From: Streptomonospora wellingtoniae
Lineage (GTDB): Bacteria; Actinomycetota; Actinomycetes; Streptosporangiales; Streptosporangiaceae
DNA length: 64,000 nt
Direction of reading: 5' to 3'
Assembly (NCBI RefSeq): GCF_031845375.1
Contig: NZ_JAVREK010000014.1
Location: forward strand, 1-64,000
Positions within the stretch are counted from its first letter, which is position 1, and each line of letters begins with the position of its first letter. Shown here one piece after another: positions 19,689 through 28,087 of this stretch. The position numbers were made by a program, and so were the translations under genes. Below the pieces are notes generated by a model. It did not search any database and was not told the DNA's origin. It worked only from the letters and a program-made list of their open reading frames with translations.

Positions 19689-20288
19689 TCAGGTCCCCTG
19701 GCCGGCCTGCTCCTCCTGGCGCGGCTCGCGCCGCGGCTTGGCGGCGCCGGCGCGCGCTTCGGCCTTGTGCTCGGAGCGGCGCTTGTGCGGTCCGAGCACC
19801 ATGACCATGTTGCGGCCGTCCTGCTTGGGCTGCGACTCGACCGCCCCGAGATCCGCGACGTCGTCGGCCAGCCGGGCGAGGAGCCGGCGCCCCAGCTCCG
19901 GCCGGGACTGCTCGCGGCCGCGGAACATGATCGTCACCTTGACCTTGTCCCCGCCCTTGAGGAACCGCTCGACGTGACCCTTCTTGGTCTCGTAGTCGTG
20001 CGGGTCGATCTTCGGACGGAGCTTGATCTCCTTGATGATCGTGTTCGACTGGTTCTTGCGCGACTCGCGCGCCTTGACCGCGGACTCGTACTTGTACTTG
20101 CCGTAGTCCATCAGCTTCGCGACCGGCGGGCGGGCCGTAGGCGCTACCTCAACGAGGTCGAGCTGGGCTTCTTCGGCGAGGCGCAGCGCGTCCTGAACGG
20201 GCACGATGCCGACCTGTTCGCCGTTCGGTCCGACGAGTCGGACCTCGGCCACCCTGATGCGGTCATTGATGCGGGGCTCAGCGCTGAT
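19689..20288 (-). CDS. infC: translation initiation factor IF-3 (probable AUC start)
   Basis: Binds the 30S subunit and discriminates against wrong start codons and initiator tRNAs. The domains are intact: N-terminal ISAEPRINDRIRVAEVRLVGPNGEQVGI, linker, and C-terminal domain with DYETKKGHVERFLKGGDKVKVTIMFRGREQ. The best ribosome site, GGGAGGGG, lies just before an ATC codon at 20288, giving 199 residues beginning at the conserved ISAEPRIN. An in-frame ATG at 20306 gives 205 residues, but the GGGAGGGG would lie inside its coding sequence. Rare start codons on infC are the basis of IF-3 autoregulation in E. coli (AUU). Confidence 0.93.
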   Translation of the reverse strand: MSAEPRINDRIRVAEVRLVGPNGEQVGIVPVQDALRLAEEAQLDLVEVAPTARPPVAKLMDYGKYKYESAVKARESRKNQSNTIIKEIKLRPKIDPHDYETKKGHVERFLKGGDKVKVTIMFRGREQSRPELGRRLLARLADDVADLGAVESQPKQDGRNMVMVLGPHKRRSEHKAEARAGAAKPRREPRQEEQAGQGT

Positions 20289-20351
20289 GGGACCCCTCCC
20301 TAGCATTGTCGTGGATCTTGTGGGGGGTCACCCGGCCCTGAACGGAACCGA

Positions 20352-20388
20352 AAAGCGAAAACCCCGCCGGCGGTGTGCAAGCGGGGTG
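20352..20388 (-). terminator. possible transcription attenuator in the infC leader
   Basis: On the minus strand, a 7-base stem ACCCCGC / GCGGGGT (20382-20388 with 20362-20368) encloses a 13-base loop and is followed at once by TTTCGCTTTT. It lies about 63 bases before the infC start, after the predicted promoter, so it would stop transcription before infC unless it is regulated. Confidence 0.6.
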
Positions 20389-20581
20389 ATCCACCGAAGC
20401 GCGTCCGCCGGCGAACGGTTCCACCGTCGCCGCGACGCGCCGCCGCCAATACCGGCGGCGCCGAACGGCGCACCGTGTGCGCCGCCGACCGGGACCCGGA
20501 CGGGTGTGCCCCGCCGGGTGGGAGGATCCGCCTCCGCTTACGTGTGTCCGATGCGATGAGCACCGGATCAGGTCAGGCACA

Positions 20582-20590
20582 ATCATACCA
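20582..20590 (-). promoter_or_regulatory. predicted extended -10 promoter for infC-rpmI-rplT
   Basis: On the minus strand, TGGTATGAT is an extended -10 (TGnTATGAT), one base from TATAAT. No good -35 is seen at 17-18 bases. It is the strongest promoter-like string between aroE and infC. Confidence 0.45.
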
Positions 20591-20689
20591 GCAGTTCCGC
20601 TGCGCTCGGCCACGAGCGCCGGGTGACACCTGCAGTCTGCACTAGACTGCTGCGTTCAACATCCGCGGTGTGTGCGCCTATTCCCTCCC

Positions 20690-20777
20690 GTCACCCACCG
20701 CCACCCTTGATCGAAGCGCTACGCGCCCCCACACACTGTCACCCACCGCCACCCTTGATCGAAGCGCTACGCGCCCC
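20690..20777. repeat. two identical 40-bp direct repeats after aroE
   Basis: Positions 20690-20729 and 20738-20777 are identical and separated by 8 bases (period 48). The second copy ends exactly at the aroE stop codon. The repeat contains AGCGCT and a TTGATCGAAG core. It is not an inverted repeat and has no obvious coding capacity. Confidence 0.9.
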
Positions 20778-21608
20778 TCAGCCGTTCCGGCGGTCGAGCT
20801 CGGCCCGACCCGCGGTGCGCATCGCCTCGACCGGGGCGCACTCGGCGCCGGTCATCAACTCCACCTGGCGTGCCGCCTGGTGCAGCAGCATCGCGAAGCC
20901 GCCGACGACGGTACGCCCGGCCTCCTGCGCCGCCGCGGCCAACGCCGTGGGCCACGGGGTGTAGACGACGTCGAACACGACCGCACCGCACCCGGCGACC
21001 GCGCCGGCGTAGGCGTCGCCAGCTCCGCTGGGCAGCGTGGAGACGACCACGTCCACGCCGAGGAAGTCGTCGATCCGGACCAGCGGCGCGACCGAGAGCC
21101 GCACACCCATGCGCTCGGCCGCGTCGACCGTGCCCGCGGCCCGCGCCGGCTCGCGTGCGAGGAGGGCGATCCCGCCGTCGGCGGCGGCACCGAGATCGCG
21201 CAGCGCGGCCACCGCCGAGGCGGCCGTCGCTCCGCCGCCCAGCACCGCAGCCGAGGCCACCCGCTCCACGCCCGCTTCGCGCAGCGCCGCGGCGATCCCG
21301 TGGACGTCGGTGTTGAAGGCGCCGGACCGCCCGCCGCCCAAGACGAGGGTGTTCGCGCCGCCGACCTCGCGTGCGACGGTTTCGGCCTCATCGGCGAGCC
21401 GCAGCGCCTCGCGCTTGAGCGGCATCGTCAGGCTGAGCCCCGCCCAGCTGTCGTCGCAGCCCTTGAGGAAGCCGCCCAGCTCCGCTTCCGTGCACTCGCG
21501 GCGCTCGTAGGACCACTCCCCGGCCAGGCCCAACGCGGTGTAGGCGGCCGTGTGCAGCACCGGCGACAGCGAGTGGCCCACCGGAGAGCCCAGCACCGCC
21601 GCCCGCAT
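20778..21608 (-). CDS. aroE: shikimate dehydrogenase
   Basis: NADPH-dependent reduction of 3-dehydroshikimate to shikimate in aromatic amino-acid synthesis. It has 276 residues: substrate-site SPVGHSLSP near the N-terminus, catalytic Lys in MPLKREALRLAD, GGANTLV, and an NADP-binding VLGGGATAASAVAAL. The ATG at 21608 shares one base with the mltG stop (TGATG); a GTG directly before it is an alternative. The other shikimate genes that often follow aroE in actinomycetes are not present here. Confidence 0.95.
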   Translation of the reverse strand: MRAAVLGSPVGHSLSPVLHTAAYTALGLAGEWSYERRECTEAELGGFLKGCDDSWAGLSLTMPLKREALRLADEAETVAREVGGANTLVLGGGRSGAFNTDVHGIAAALREAGVERVASAAVLGGGATAASAVAALRDLGAAADGGIALLAREPARAAGTVDAAERMGVRLSVAPLVRIDDFLGVDVVVSTLPSGAGDAYAGAVAGCGAVVFDVVYTPWPTALAAAAQEAGRTVVGGFAMLLHQAARQVELMTGAECAPVEAMRTAGRAELDRRNG

Positions 21609-23812
21609 CACGCGTCACCCCGGTTCTGCTCGAACTCCTGCTTGAGCTGCACGAACTCGTCGTAGGTCTCGGCGAACTCGGTCACACCGTTCTCGGGATC
21701 GGTGGCCACGAAGTAGCGCCAGTCGCCCTCGGCCGGGTTCAACGCCGCGTTGATGGCGTCCTTGCCCGGACTGACGATGGGCCCCTGCGGCAGGCCCTTG
21801 CGGCCGTAGGTGGCGTACTCGCTGCCGCTGCTTTCGCACTCCGCGACCTGGGCGCTGGTCAGCGCGATCCCGTACTCGCCGAGGACGTAGAAGCAGGTGC
21901 TGTCCATGCCCAGCTCCATGCCCTGCTGCAGCCGGTTGTAGACGACTCGGGCGACCTTGGACATGTCCTCGACCGACCCCGATTCCGCCTGGACGACGGC
22001 GGCCACCGACATGGCCTCGTTGGGCGTCAGGTTGAGCTCCTCCGCCTTCTTCTCCAGCTTCACCTCGCCGGCCACCGTGTGGAACCGGTCGACCATGCGC
22101 TTGAGCAACGCGGTGGCGTCGGCGTCGGCGGGCATGTCGTACGTGTCCGGGAAGAGGTAGCCCTCGGCCCCGTACTCGGCGTAGTCGGGCAGGCCCAGCT
22201 TGTCCCCGTTCTCGTAGGCCGCGCGCAGCTCCTTCATCGGGATGTCGGTCTTCTTGGAGATCAGGGTCAGGATCTCCTCGGAGCGCAGGCCCTCCTTGAA
22301 GGTGACGTGGGCCCGGATGCGTGTGGCCGGGTCCGTCAGCATGGCCACCGCCGCCTCACCGCTCATCCGCTCGCGGAGGCGGTACGTGCCGGGCGCGACG
22401 CTGCCTTCCGAGGCGTTCAGCGCGTTGAGGAACGCCTGGGAACTGGCCACGACTCCCTTATCGGCCAGGTTCCGGGCGATGGAACTGCCCGAGGAGCCTT
22501 CGGCGACCTCGACTCGCACGGAGCCGCTGCCCTTGCCCTCGTAGTCGGGCGGGAACACGTACGCGCGGCCCACGTAGCCGCCCGCCCCCAATACGGCGAC
22601 CAGGACGACGCAGAGCAGGATCACCGGACCTTTCCTGGAACGGCGGTTGCGCTGCTTGGCCGGGCGCCCCTTGCGGCCGCGCCCTCCGCCGGCGCGGGCT
22701 CCGCGCCGAGGACGGCGGCCGTCATCGCCGTCATCGCCGTCGGAGGGCTCGGGCGAGTCGTCCGCGGAGGCGGCGCGGCGCCGCCTCCGGCCGCCGGTAT
22801 CCTCCGGCGAAGCCTCACGGCCCCGGCGTCGCCGGGGTCCGCGCCCGCGCGGTGCGGGCTCCTCGGCCTCCTCGCGGTCCTGCGCCGCGCCGGAGGGCGC
22901 CTCGACGGGCTCGCCGCCGACCGGGACGCCGTCCGGGCGGCCCCGGGTCTCGCGCCGGGAGCGGCCGCGGCGGGGCGCGGGCGCCTCGTCTTCGGCGGGA
23001 GCCGGCGGGGTGCTCGCGGCAGTGTCGTCCCTCCGGCGCCGACGGCCGCCGCGCGGTTCGTCGCCGTAGGGATCTCCGGAACCCGCGCCCGACTCGTCCA
23101 CGGCGGGGAACGAACCGGACTCCGGCGAGCGCCGCCGGCGGCCCGGGCGGCCTTCGTCGGCGCCCTGGGTGTCCTCGGAGCCTTCGGCACCCCGCTCGGG
23201 CACGGTCGGGAACGCCCCGGTGTCGCCGGAGCGCCGGCGGCGTCCGCCGCGACCCTCGTCACGGGGGTCGTCGTCGCGCGGGCGCTTGCGGCGCACCGGC
23301 ACGGCGTCGAAGTCCAGGGTGCGCGGCGGCGCGGGCCGGAAATCGTCGTCGGCGTCGCCGGACTCGGGCCGGCTCCAGGCGAGGTGTTCCTCGGCTTCGT
23401 CCGCGGAGCGGGACCGGCGGCGGCGCGGTGCGCCGCCGTCGGGCGGCAGGGTGGAGTGCGGTCCGGTGGCCGGCCCCGCGTCGGCCGGGTCGCGGTGCCG
23501 GCGGCCGCGGGGTTGGGCGGCCTGCACGTCCTCCCAGCGCGGCGGACGCCGGTCGGTGTCGTAGTCGGGACCGCCGGGCGCCTCGCCCTGGTGCGGCCAG
23601 GGATCGGTGCGCGGTTCGGCGACCCGTCCGGCGCGCGCCTGGGTCGAGCGCCGCGGATCGGTGCGCGGGTCGGCGTAGGGGGCGGGCCCCTGCGGTCCGG
23701 CGGCGGGGCGCCCGCCGCGGCCGTCGTCGAGCGGGTCGGTGTCCGGCGCCCGGCGGCGGCCGCGGCGGCCCCGGTCGTGGTCGCCGCCGTCGTAGGGGGT
23801 GCGGTCGCTCAT
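21608..23812 (-). CDS. mltG: endolytic transglycosylase MltG with long disordered N-terminus
   Basis: Membrane-bound lytic transglycosylase that cuts nascent peptidoglycan strands. Of 734 residues, 1-394 are a cytoplasmic Arg/Asp/Gly/Pro-rich low-complexity region, 395-418 a transmembrane helix, and the rest a LysM-like plus YceG catalytic domain. The catalytic Glu is in VAAVVQAESGS, followed by VYNRLQQGMELGMDST and GLPQGPIVSPG. The late GGHxFS motif common in the family reads NGVTEFAET here. The N-terminus repeats a unit GRRRRSxxxGxFPxV at about 190-204 and 224-238. It overlaps ruvX and aroE. Confidence 0.93.
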   Translation of the reverse strand: MSDRTPYDGGDHDRGRRGRRRAPDTDPLDDGRGGRPAAGPQGPAPYADPRTDPRRSTQARAGRVAEPRTDPWPHQGEAPGGPDYDTDRRPPRWEDVQAAQPRGRRHRDPADAGPATGPHSTLPPDGGAPRRRRSRSADEAEEHLAWSRPESGDADDDFRPAPPRTLDFDAVPVRRKRPRDDDPRDEGRGGRRRRSGDTGAFPTVPERGAEGSEDTQGADEGRPGRRRRSPESGSFPAVDESGAGSGDPYGDEPRGGRRRRRDDTAASTPPAPAEDEAPAPRRGRSRRETRGRPDGVPVGGEPVEAPSGAAQDREEAEEPAPRGRGPRRRRGREASPEDTGGRRRRRAASADDSPEPSDGDDGDDGRRPRRGARAGGGRGRKGRPAKQRNRRSRKGPVILLCVVLVAVLGAGGYVGRAYVFPPDYEGKGSGSVRVEVAEGSSGSSIARNLADKGVVASSQAFLNALNASEGSVAPGTYRLRERMSGEAAVAMLTDPATRIRAHVTFKEGLRSEEILTLISKKTDIPMKELRAAYENGDKLGLPDYAEYGAEGYLFPDTYDMPADADATALLKRMVDRFHTVAGEVKLEKKAEELNLTPNEAMSVAAVVQAESGSVEDMSKVARVVYNRLQQGMELGMDSTCFYVLGEYGIALTSAQVAECESSGSEYATYGRKGLPQGPIVSPGKDAINAALNPAEGDWRYFVATDPENGVTEFAETYDEFVQLKQEFEQNRGDA

Positions 23813-24276
23813 GCGCCGCTCCCCACGGTCTCGCCGGGGGGGGTTCCGGTCTGGCGCTCGGCGTCCAGGGCACTCTGCAGTAGTACGACCGCCGCGGCCT
23901 GGTCGACGACCGAGCGCCGAGCCTTGCCTCCGCGGGCGCCGCGCCGACTGTAGGAAGCACCGGCGCGCAGCTGCTCCTGCGCGGTGACCGTGGTCATGCG
24001 CTCGTCCACCAATCGCACCGGCACAGGCGCGAGCCTGCGCGCCAGCGCTTCGGCGAAGGAGCGCGCCCGCCGCGCCGAGGGCCCCGCCTCGCCGGAGAGC
24101 GAGGCGGGATAGCCGACGACGACCTCTCGGGCCTCGTGTTCGAGTACGAGCTCGGCGATCCGGTCGAGGTCGCCGTCTCCGCGGCGGACGGTCTCGACGG
24201 GGGTCGCGAGCATGCCGCTGGGATCGCTGAGTGCAACCCCGATCCTGGTACTACCGGGATCCACCGCGATGCGCAC
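23809..24276 (-). CDS. ruvX: Holliday junction resolvase-like RuvX/YqgF
   Basis: RNase H-like nuclease linked to 16S rRNA 5'-end processing and to Holliday junctions. From the GTG at 24276 (GAGG 6 bases upstream) it has 155 residues: VRIAVDPGSTRIGVALSD holds the first acidic residue, VVGYPASLSGEAGPSA the middle motif, and VRLVDERMTTVTAQEQL with DQAAAVVLLQSALD the C-terminal ones. The stop overlaps the mltG ATG by 4 bases, the usual actinobacterial alaS-ruvX-mltG-aroE order. Confidence 0.92.
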   Translation of the reverse strand: MRIAVDPGSTRIGVALSDPSGMLATPVETVRRGDGDLDRIAELVLEHEAREVVVGYPASLSGEAGPSARRARSFAEALARRLAPVPVRLVDERMTTVTAQEQLRAGASYSRRGARGGKARRSVVDQAAAVVLLQSALDAERQTGTPPGETVGSGA

Positions 24277-24389
24277 ACCGTGCCTCAAGAATCGGGCTCC
24301 CCCATGCGGGGACAGGGCAGTGCGCCCGGGGGCGCGCTGGGGAGGGTCCTGCTCAACTCGGGGTGTCCTTTCTGCCCGTGGGGGGCGGG

Positions 24390-27062
24390 TCAGGAGGTTT
24401 CGGCGACCCGATTCTCGACGGCGCGCAGGGCGTCGTCGACGGCCGAGGGGTCGCTTCCGCCTCCCTGCGCCAGGTCGGGCTTGCCGCCGCCTCCGCCACC
24501 GAGGGCGCGGGCGGCAGGGCCGACAAGGTCGCCGGCTTTGAGGCCGCTCTCCCGCCCTCGCTTGTTCACCGCGACCACGACGACCGGGCGGTCCTCGGGG
24601 ACGGCGGCGAGAGCGACGACGGCGGGGCGGTTCTCGCCGAGGCGCTGGCGCACGTCGGAGGCAAGCCGGCGGAGGTCGTCGGCGGTCGTGCCGTCGGGTG
24701 CGCGGTGGGCGACCAGCAGCGTGTCGCCGTGCGGACGGGCGCTCTCGGCAAGCTCGCCCGCCTGCTGGAGCACCTGGGCGGCCCGCAGGCGCTCGATCTC
24801 CCTCTCGGCGCCGCGCAGCCGGGTGACGATGGAGTCGATGCGCTCGGGCAGCTCCTCGCGCGGAGTCTTGAGCTGCTCGGAAAGCTGTCCGACCAGCAGC
24901 GACTCCGTGGAGAGGCGGCGGAACGCGTCGATGCCGACCGCGGCCTCGACACGGCGCACGCCCGAGCCGACCGAGGACTCCCCCAGCAGCTTGACAACGC
25001 CCAGCTGCCCGGTGGCGGCGACGTGTGTGCCGCCGCACAGCTCGCGGGAGTAGTCGCTCATCTCGACCACGCGGACGCGGTCGCCGTACTTCTCGCCGAA
25101 CATCGCCAGTGCGCCCATGGACAGCGCCTCGTCCAGCGAGGTCGTGAAGTCGCGCACCTGGATGTCGCCGGCCAGGACCGTGTTGACCTCGTCTTCGACC
25201 TCGCTGAGCTCCGCTGTGCCCAGCGGCTTGCTCGCGGTGAAGTCGAAGCGCAGCCGACCCGGCCGGTTCTCCGAGCCGGCCTGCCCGGCCGAGGGGCCCA
25301 GGGCGTTGCGCAGCGCTGAGTGGATCAGGTGGGTGGCCGAGTGCGACCGGGAGACCGAGCCGCGGCGGCCGGTGTCGATGGCGGCCTCGACACGGTCGTC
25401 CAGCGCGACGGTGCCTTCGCGCACGGTCCCGCGGTGCACGAACAGGCCGGGAACGGGCTTCTGCACGTCCTCGACGTCGACGGTGCCGCGGCCGGGCGCG
25501 GCGACGGTGCCCTTGTCGGCGAGCTGGCCGCCGCTCTCGGCGTAGAAGGGGGTGCGGTCCAGCACGAGCTCGACCGCGTCGCCGGCCGAGGCGGCGCCGA
25601 CGGACTCGCCGTCCACGATCAGGCCCAGCACGCGGGACTCGGACTCGTGGTCGGTGTAACCGAGGAAGTCGGTGGCGCCGGCGTTCTCCAGCAGCCGCCC
25701 GTAGACGCTGACGTCGGCGTTGCCGAGCTTCTTGGCCTTGGCGTCGCGCTTGGCGGTCTCGCGCTGCTCGGTCATGAGCGTGCGGAAGGTCTCCTCGTCG
25801 ACGCCCAGGCCCTGCTCGGCGGCCATCTCCAGGGTGAGGTCGATGGGGAAGCCGTAGGTGTCGTGCAGCTGGAACGCGTCGGCGCCGGAGATCTCCGCCG
25901 AACCGCCGCCGCGCGTGCGCTCGGCGGCGCGGGCGAACAGCGCCGTGCCCGACCGCAGTGTGTCCGAGAAGTTCTTCTCCTCGGTCTCGACGACCTCGTG
26001 GATGCGGTCGGCGTTCGCGCGCAACTCCGGGTAGATGGCCTCCATGGCGGCGATGGCGGTCTCGGTCAGGCCGTGCAGGTAGGAGGCGTCGGTGCCGGAG
26101 AGCAGGCGCAGGTTGCGGATCGACCGGCGCAGGATGCGGCGCAGGACGTAGCCGGCCTTCTCGTTGCCGGGCCGGACGCCGTCGGAGACGAGCATGGTGG
26201 CGCTGCGGACGTGGTCGGCGACGACGCGCAGCATGACGTCGGAGCGCTCATCGGCGCCGTAGGCGACGCCGGTGCGCTCCGAGGCGTCGCGCAGGATGCG
26301 GCCCAGGGTGTCGGTCTCGTAGATGTTGTCGACGCCCTGCAGCACGGTCGCCAGGCGCTCCAGGCCCATGCCGGTGTCGATGTTCTTGCGGGGCAGGTCG
26401 CCGAGGATCGGGAAGTCCTTCTTGGCGCCGCCCTCGCCGCGCTCGTACTGCATGAACACGAGGTTCCAGACCTCGACGTAGCGGTCCTCGTCGGCGGCCG
26501 GGCCGCCCTCGGCGCCGTATTCGGGGCCGCGGTCGTAGAAGATCTCCGAGCACGGACCGCAGGGGCCGGGAACTCCCATGGACCAGTAGTTCTCCTCGAC
26601 GCCGAAGCGCTGGATGCGCTCGGGGGGCACGCCGACCTTTTCGCGCCAGATCGTCTCGGCCTCGTCGTCGTCGAGGTAGACGGTCACCCACAGCCGGTCG
26701 GGGTCGATGCCGAAGCCGCCGTCGGGGACGGGCTTGGTCATCAGCTCCCAGGCCAGCGGGATGGCCTTCTCCTTGAAGTAGTCGCCGAAGGAGAAGTTGC
26801 CGAGCATCTGGAAGAAGGTCGCGTGCCGCGAGGTCTTGCCGACCTCTTCGATGTCGATGGTGCGGATGCACTTCTGCACGCTGGCCGCGCGGTCGTAGGG
26901 CGCCGTGCGCTGGCCGAGGAAGTACGGCTTGAACGGCACCATTCCTGCCGCGACGAACAGCAGCGTGGGGTCGTCGGCGACCAGGCTGGCCGACGGCACC
27001 GCGGTGTGTCCGTTCTCCTCGAAGAATGCGAGGAAGCGGCGGGCGATCTCTGCCGTCTCCAT
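24390..27062 (-). CDS. alaS: alanyl-tRNA synthetase
   Basis: Charges tRNA-Ala and edits mischarged Ser/Gly. It has 890 residues: class II catalytic core (motif 2 around GKTSRHATFFQMLGNFSFGDYFK), tRNA-recognition domain, editing domain with HSATHLIHSAL and ELCGGTHVAATG (His-His and Cys-His zinc ligands), and a C-Ala domain ending in GGGGGGKPDLAQGGG. The ATG at 27062 shares a base with the upstream small gene's stop (TGATG). Confidence 0.97.
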   Translation of the reverse strand: METAEIARRFLAFFEENGHTAVPSASLVADDPTLLFVAAGMVPFKPYFLGQRTAPYDRAASVQKCIRTIDIEEVGKTSRHATFFQMLGNFSFGDYFKEKAIPLAWELMTKPVPDGGFGIDPDRLWVTVYLDDDEAETIWREKVGVPPERIQRFGVEENYWSMGVPGPCGPCSEIFYDRGPEYGAEGGPAADEDRYVEVWNLVFMQYERGEGGAKKDFPILGDLPRKNIDTGMGLERLATVLQGVDNIYETDTLGRILRDASERTGVAYGADERSDVMLRVVADHVRSATMLVSDGVRPGNEKAGYVLRRILRRSIRNLRLLSGTDASYLHGLTETAIAAMEAIYPELRANADRIHEVVETEEKNFSDTLRSGTALFARAAERTRGGGSAEISGADAFQLHDTYGFPIDLTLEMAAEQGLGVDEETFRTLMTEQRETAKRDAKAKKLGNADVSVYGRLLENAGATDFLGYTDHESESRVLGLIVDGESVGAASAGDAVELVLDRTPFYAESGGQLADKGTVAAPGRGTVDVEDVQKPVPGLFVHRGTVREGTVALDDRVEAAIDTGRRGSVSRSHSATHLIHSALRNALGPSAGQAGSENRPGRLRFDFTASKPLGTAELSEVEDEVNTVLAGDIQVRDFTTSLDEALSMGALAMFGEKYGDRVRVVEMSDYSRELCGGTHVAATGQLGVVKLLGESSVGSGVRRVEAAVGIDAFRRLSTESLLVGQLSEQLKTPREELPERIDSIVTRLRGAEREIERLRAAQVLQQAGELAESARPHGDTLLVAHRAPDGTTADDLRRLASDVRQRLGENRPAVVALAAVPEDRPVVVVAVNKRGRESGLKAGDLVGPAARALGGGGGGKPDLAQGGGSDPSAVDDALRAVENRVAETS

Positions 27063-27376
27063 CAGGTGCCGTCCTTCATGTCGGGGGCGTCGATTGCGCC
27101 GCGGGGTCGGGTGGATCGGCCCGGAGGGGCGCCGGGCAGCGCAGGACGTCCGCCTTCGCTGTCGTAGCGGCTCTGCAGCTCGGCCTCACGCTGCCGCATG
27201 GCGTCGTGGACGTCCTCGTTGAACTCGCGGAGGGCGGCGCGGTAGTCGGCGACCTGGTCCTCGACGCGGCCGGCGATTCCCGCCGGGCTCCACGCACGGG
27301 CCGTGCGGTTGAGCTTGTGCACAACATACCCGCCGAGCGCGGCACCTGCGACAAGATAGAGCATCCGGCGGATCAT
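27062..27376 (-). CDS. small membrane-associated protein (DUF6167-like)
   Basis: 104 residues. The N-terminal MIRRMLYLVAGAALGGYVVHKL is a single membrane segment with glycine zipper-like spacing; the rest is a charged helix (RVEDQVADYRAALREFNEDVHDAMRQREAELQSRY) and a Pro/Arg tail. It lies between a DUF948 protein and alaS and overlaps both, an arrangement I recall from streptomycetes. The function is unknown; assignment to DUF6167 is from memory of that neighbourhood. Confidence 0.75.
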   Translation of the reverse strand: MIRRMLYLVAGAALGGYVVHKLNRTARAWSPAGIAGRVEDQVADYRAALREFNEDVHDAMRQREAELQSRYDSEGGRPALPGAPPGRSTRPRGAIDAPDMKDGT

Positions 27377-27765
27377 CGGCGCGCCTTCCTGCGTCGGCCG
27401 CGTACCAGCGCCAGGGCCCGGCGCTGGCCGAGCACCCTCCGCACGCCGTACGAGAACGAGGCCGCCTTGACCAGCGGGCCGGCGACCACCGAGCGCGTCA
27501 GCGCGGTGACGGTCGAGACGTCCTCGGTGGCGGTGGCCACGTTGGCGGTGATCTCCTCGACCCGGTCGAGGGAGGCTCCCGTGCGTTCGACGGTGCCGGC
27601 GACGTCGTCGAGCATGGGCCGGGCGCGCTCGCCGAACTCCGCGACGACCTTGGTGGTCTCCGACAGCAGACGGGTGAGCTTGACGAGTACCACGCACATG
27701 AACGCGACCAGCACCGTCCAGACCACCGCCGCGATGAGCGCTGCTACGTCTCCTGCGGTCAGCAT
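27373..27765 (-). CDS. DUF948 membrane protein
   Basis: 130 residues: one N-terminal membrane helix (VAALIAAVVWTVLVAFMCVVLVK) and then a long amphipathic/coiled segment in which heptads such as LLSETTKVVAEFGERARPMLDDVAGTVERTGASLDRVEEI are typical of DUF948. The start ATG at 27765 has GGAG upstream; a longer in-frame version begins at 27813. The function is unknown. It overlaps the next gene by 4 bases and is likely co-transcribed with alaS. Confidence 0.8.
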   Translation of the reverse strand: MLTAGDVAALIAAVVWTVLVAFMCVVLVKLTRLLSETTKVVAEFGERARPMLDDVAGTVERTGASLDRVEEITANVATATEDVSTVTALTRSVVAGPLVKAASFSYGVRRVLGQRRALALVRGRRRKARR

Positions 27766-28087
27766 GCGGGACTCCGTTGGAAATCGGGGTGGCGGAATCT
27801 CCATCGGCGGCATTCAGGGGGGTTGCCCGGCCCGCCGCGTCGGCGGCGGAGGCCGCATCGGCGCCTCCGGTTGGCACCGGGCCGACGGAATGCGGAGATC
27901 CGAATATGCCGACCCTACCGCGTTCGGCGCCGGTGTGCCCGCGTGCGGCCGGTGTGTGGCGTCCGACGCGCGCCAGCGCGTCGGATGTCCCGCGTCGACG
28001 AAATTCCCCAGATGTCGCAGAATCAGGGCATCGATTCCCGCAACGCCGCCCGACGGCGCGAGATGGCCTGACCCCCGTGCAGACAGG
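27766..28087. promoter_or_regulatory. 322-bp divergent region between DUF948 gene and membrane kinase
   Basis: It must hold promoters for both directions. A perfect hairpin with 10-base arms and a 4-base loop lies at 27962-27985, about 100 bases before the kinase start. A 28-codon ORF (27985-28071) begins at its edge but is not supported as a gene. No convincing -35/-10 pair is seen. Confidence 0.45.

Larger units (their letters stand above)
20289..20777 (-). promoter_or_regulatory. long infC leader and promoter region
   Basis: A gap of nearly 490 bp between aroE and infC. Reading on the minus strand: the 40-bp direct repeats after aroE, a 7-base inverted repeat (20632-20638 / 20644-20650), an extended -10 promoter at about 20582-20590, a terminator-like hairpin at 20352-20388, then the ribosome site of infC. 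If the promoter is right, the leader is about 280 bases, long enough for regulatory folding. Confidence 0.55.

Noticed and set aside
27985..28071. 28-codon ORF before the membrane kinase
   Set aside because: It has no ribosome site, begins at the edge of a hairpin and shows no recognisable motif. It could be a leader peptide, but nothing supports this.
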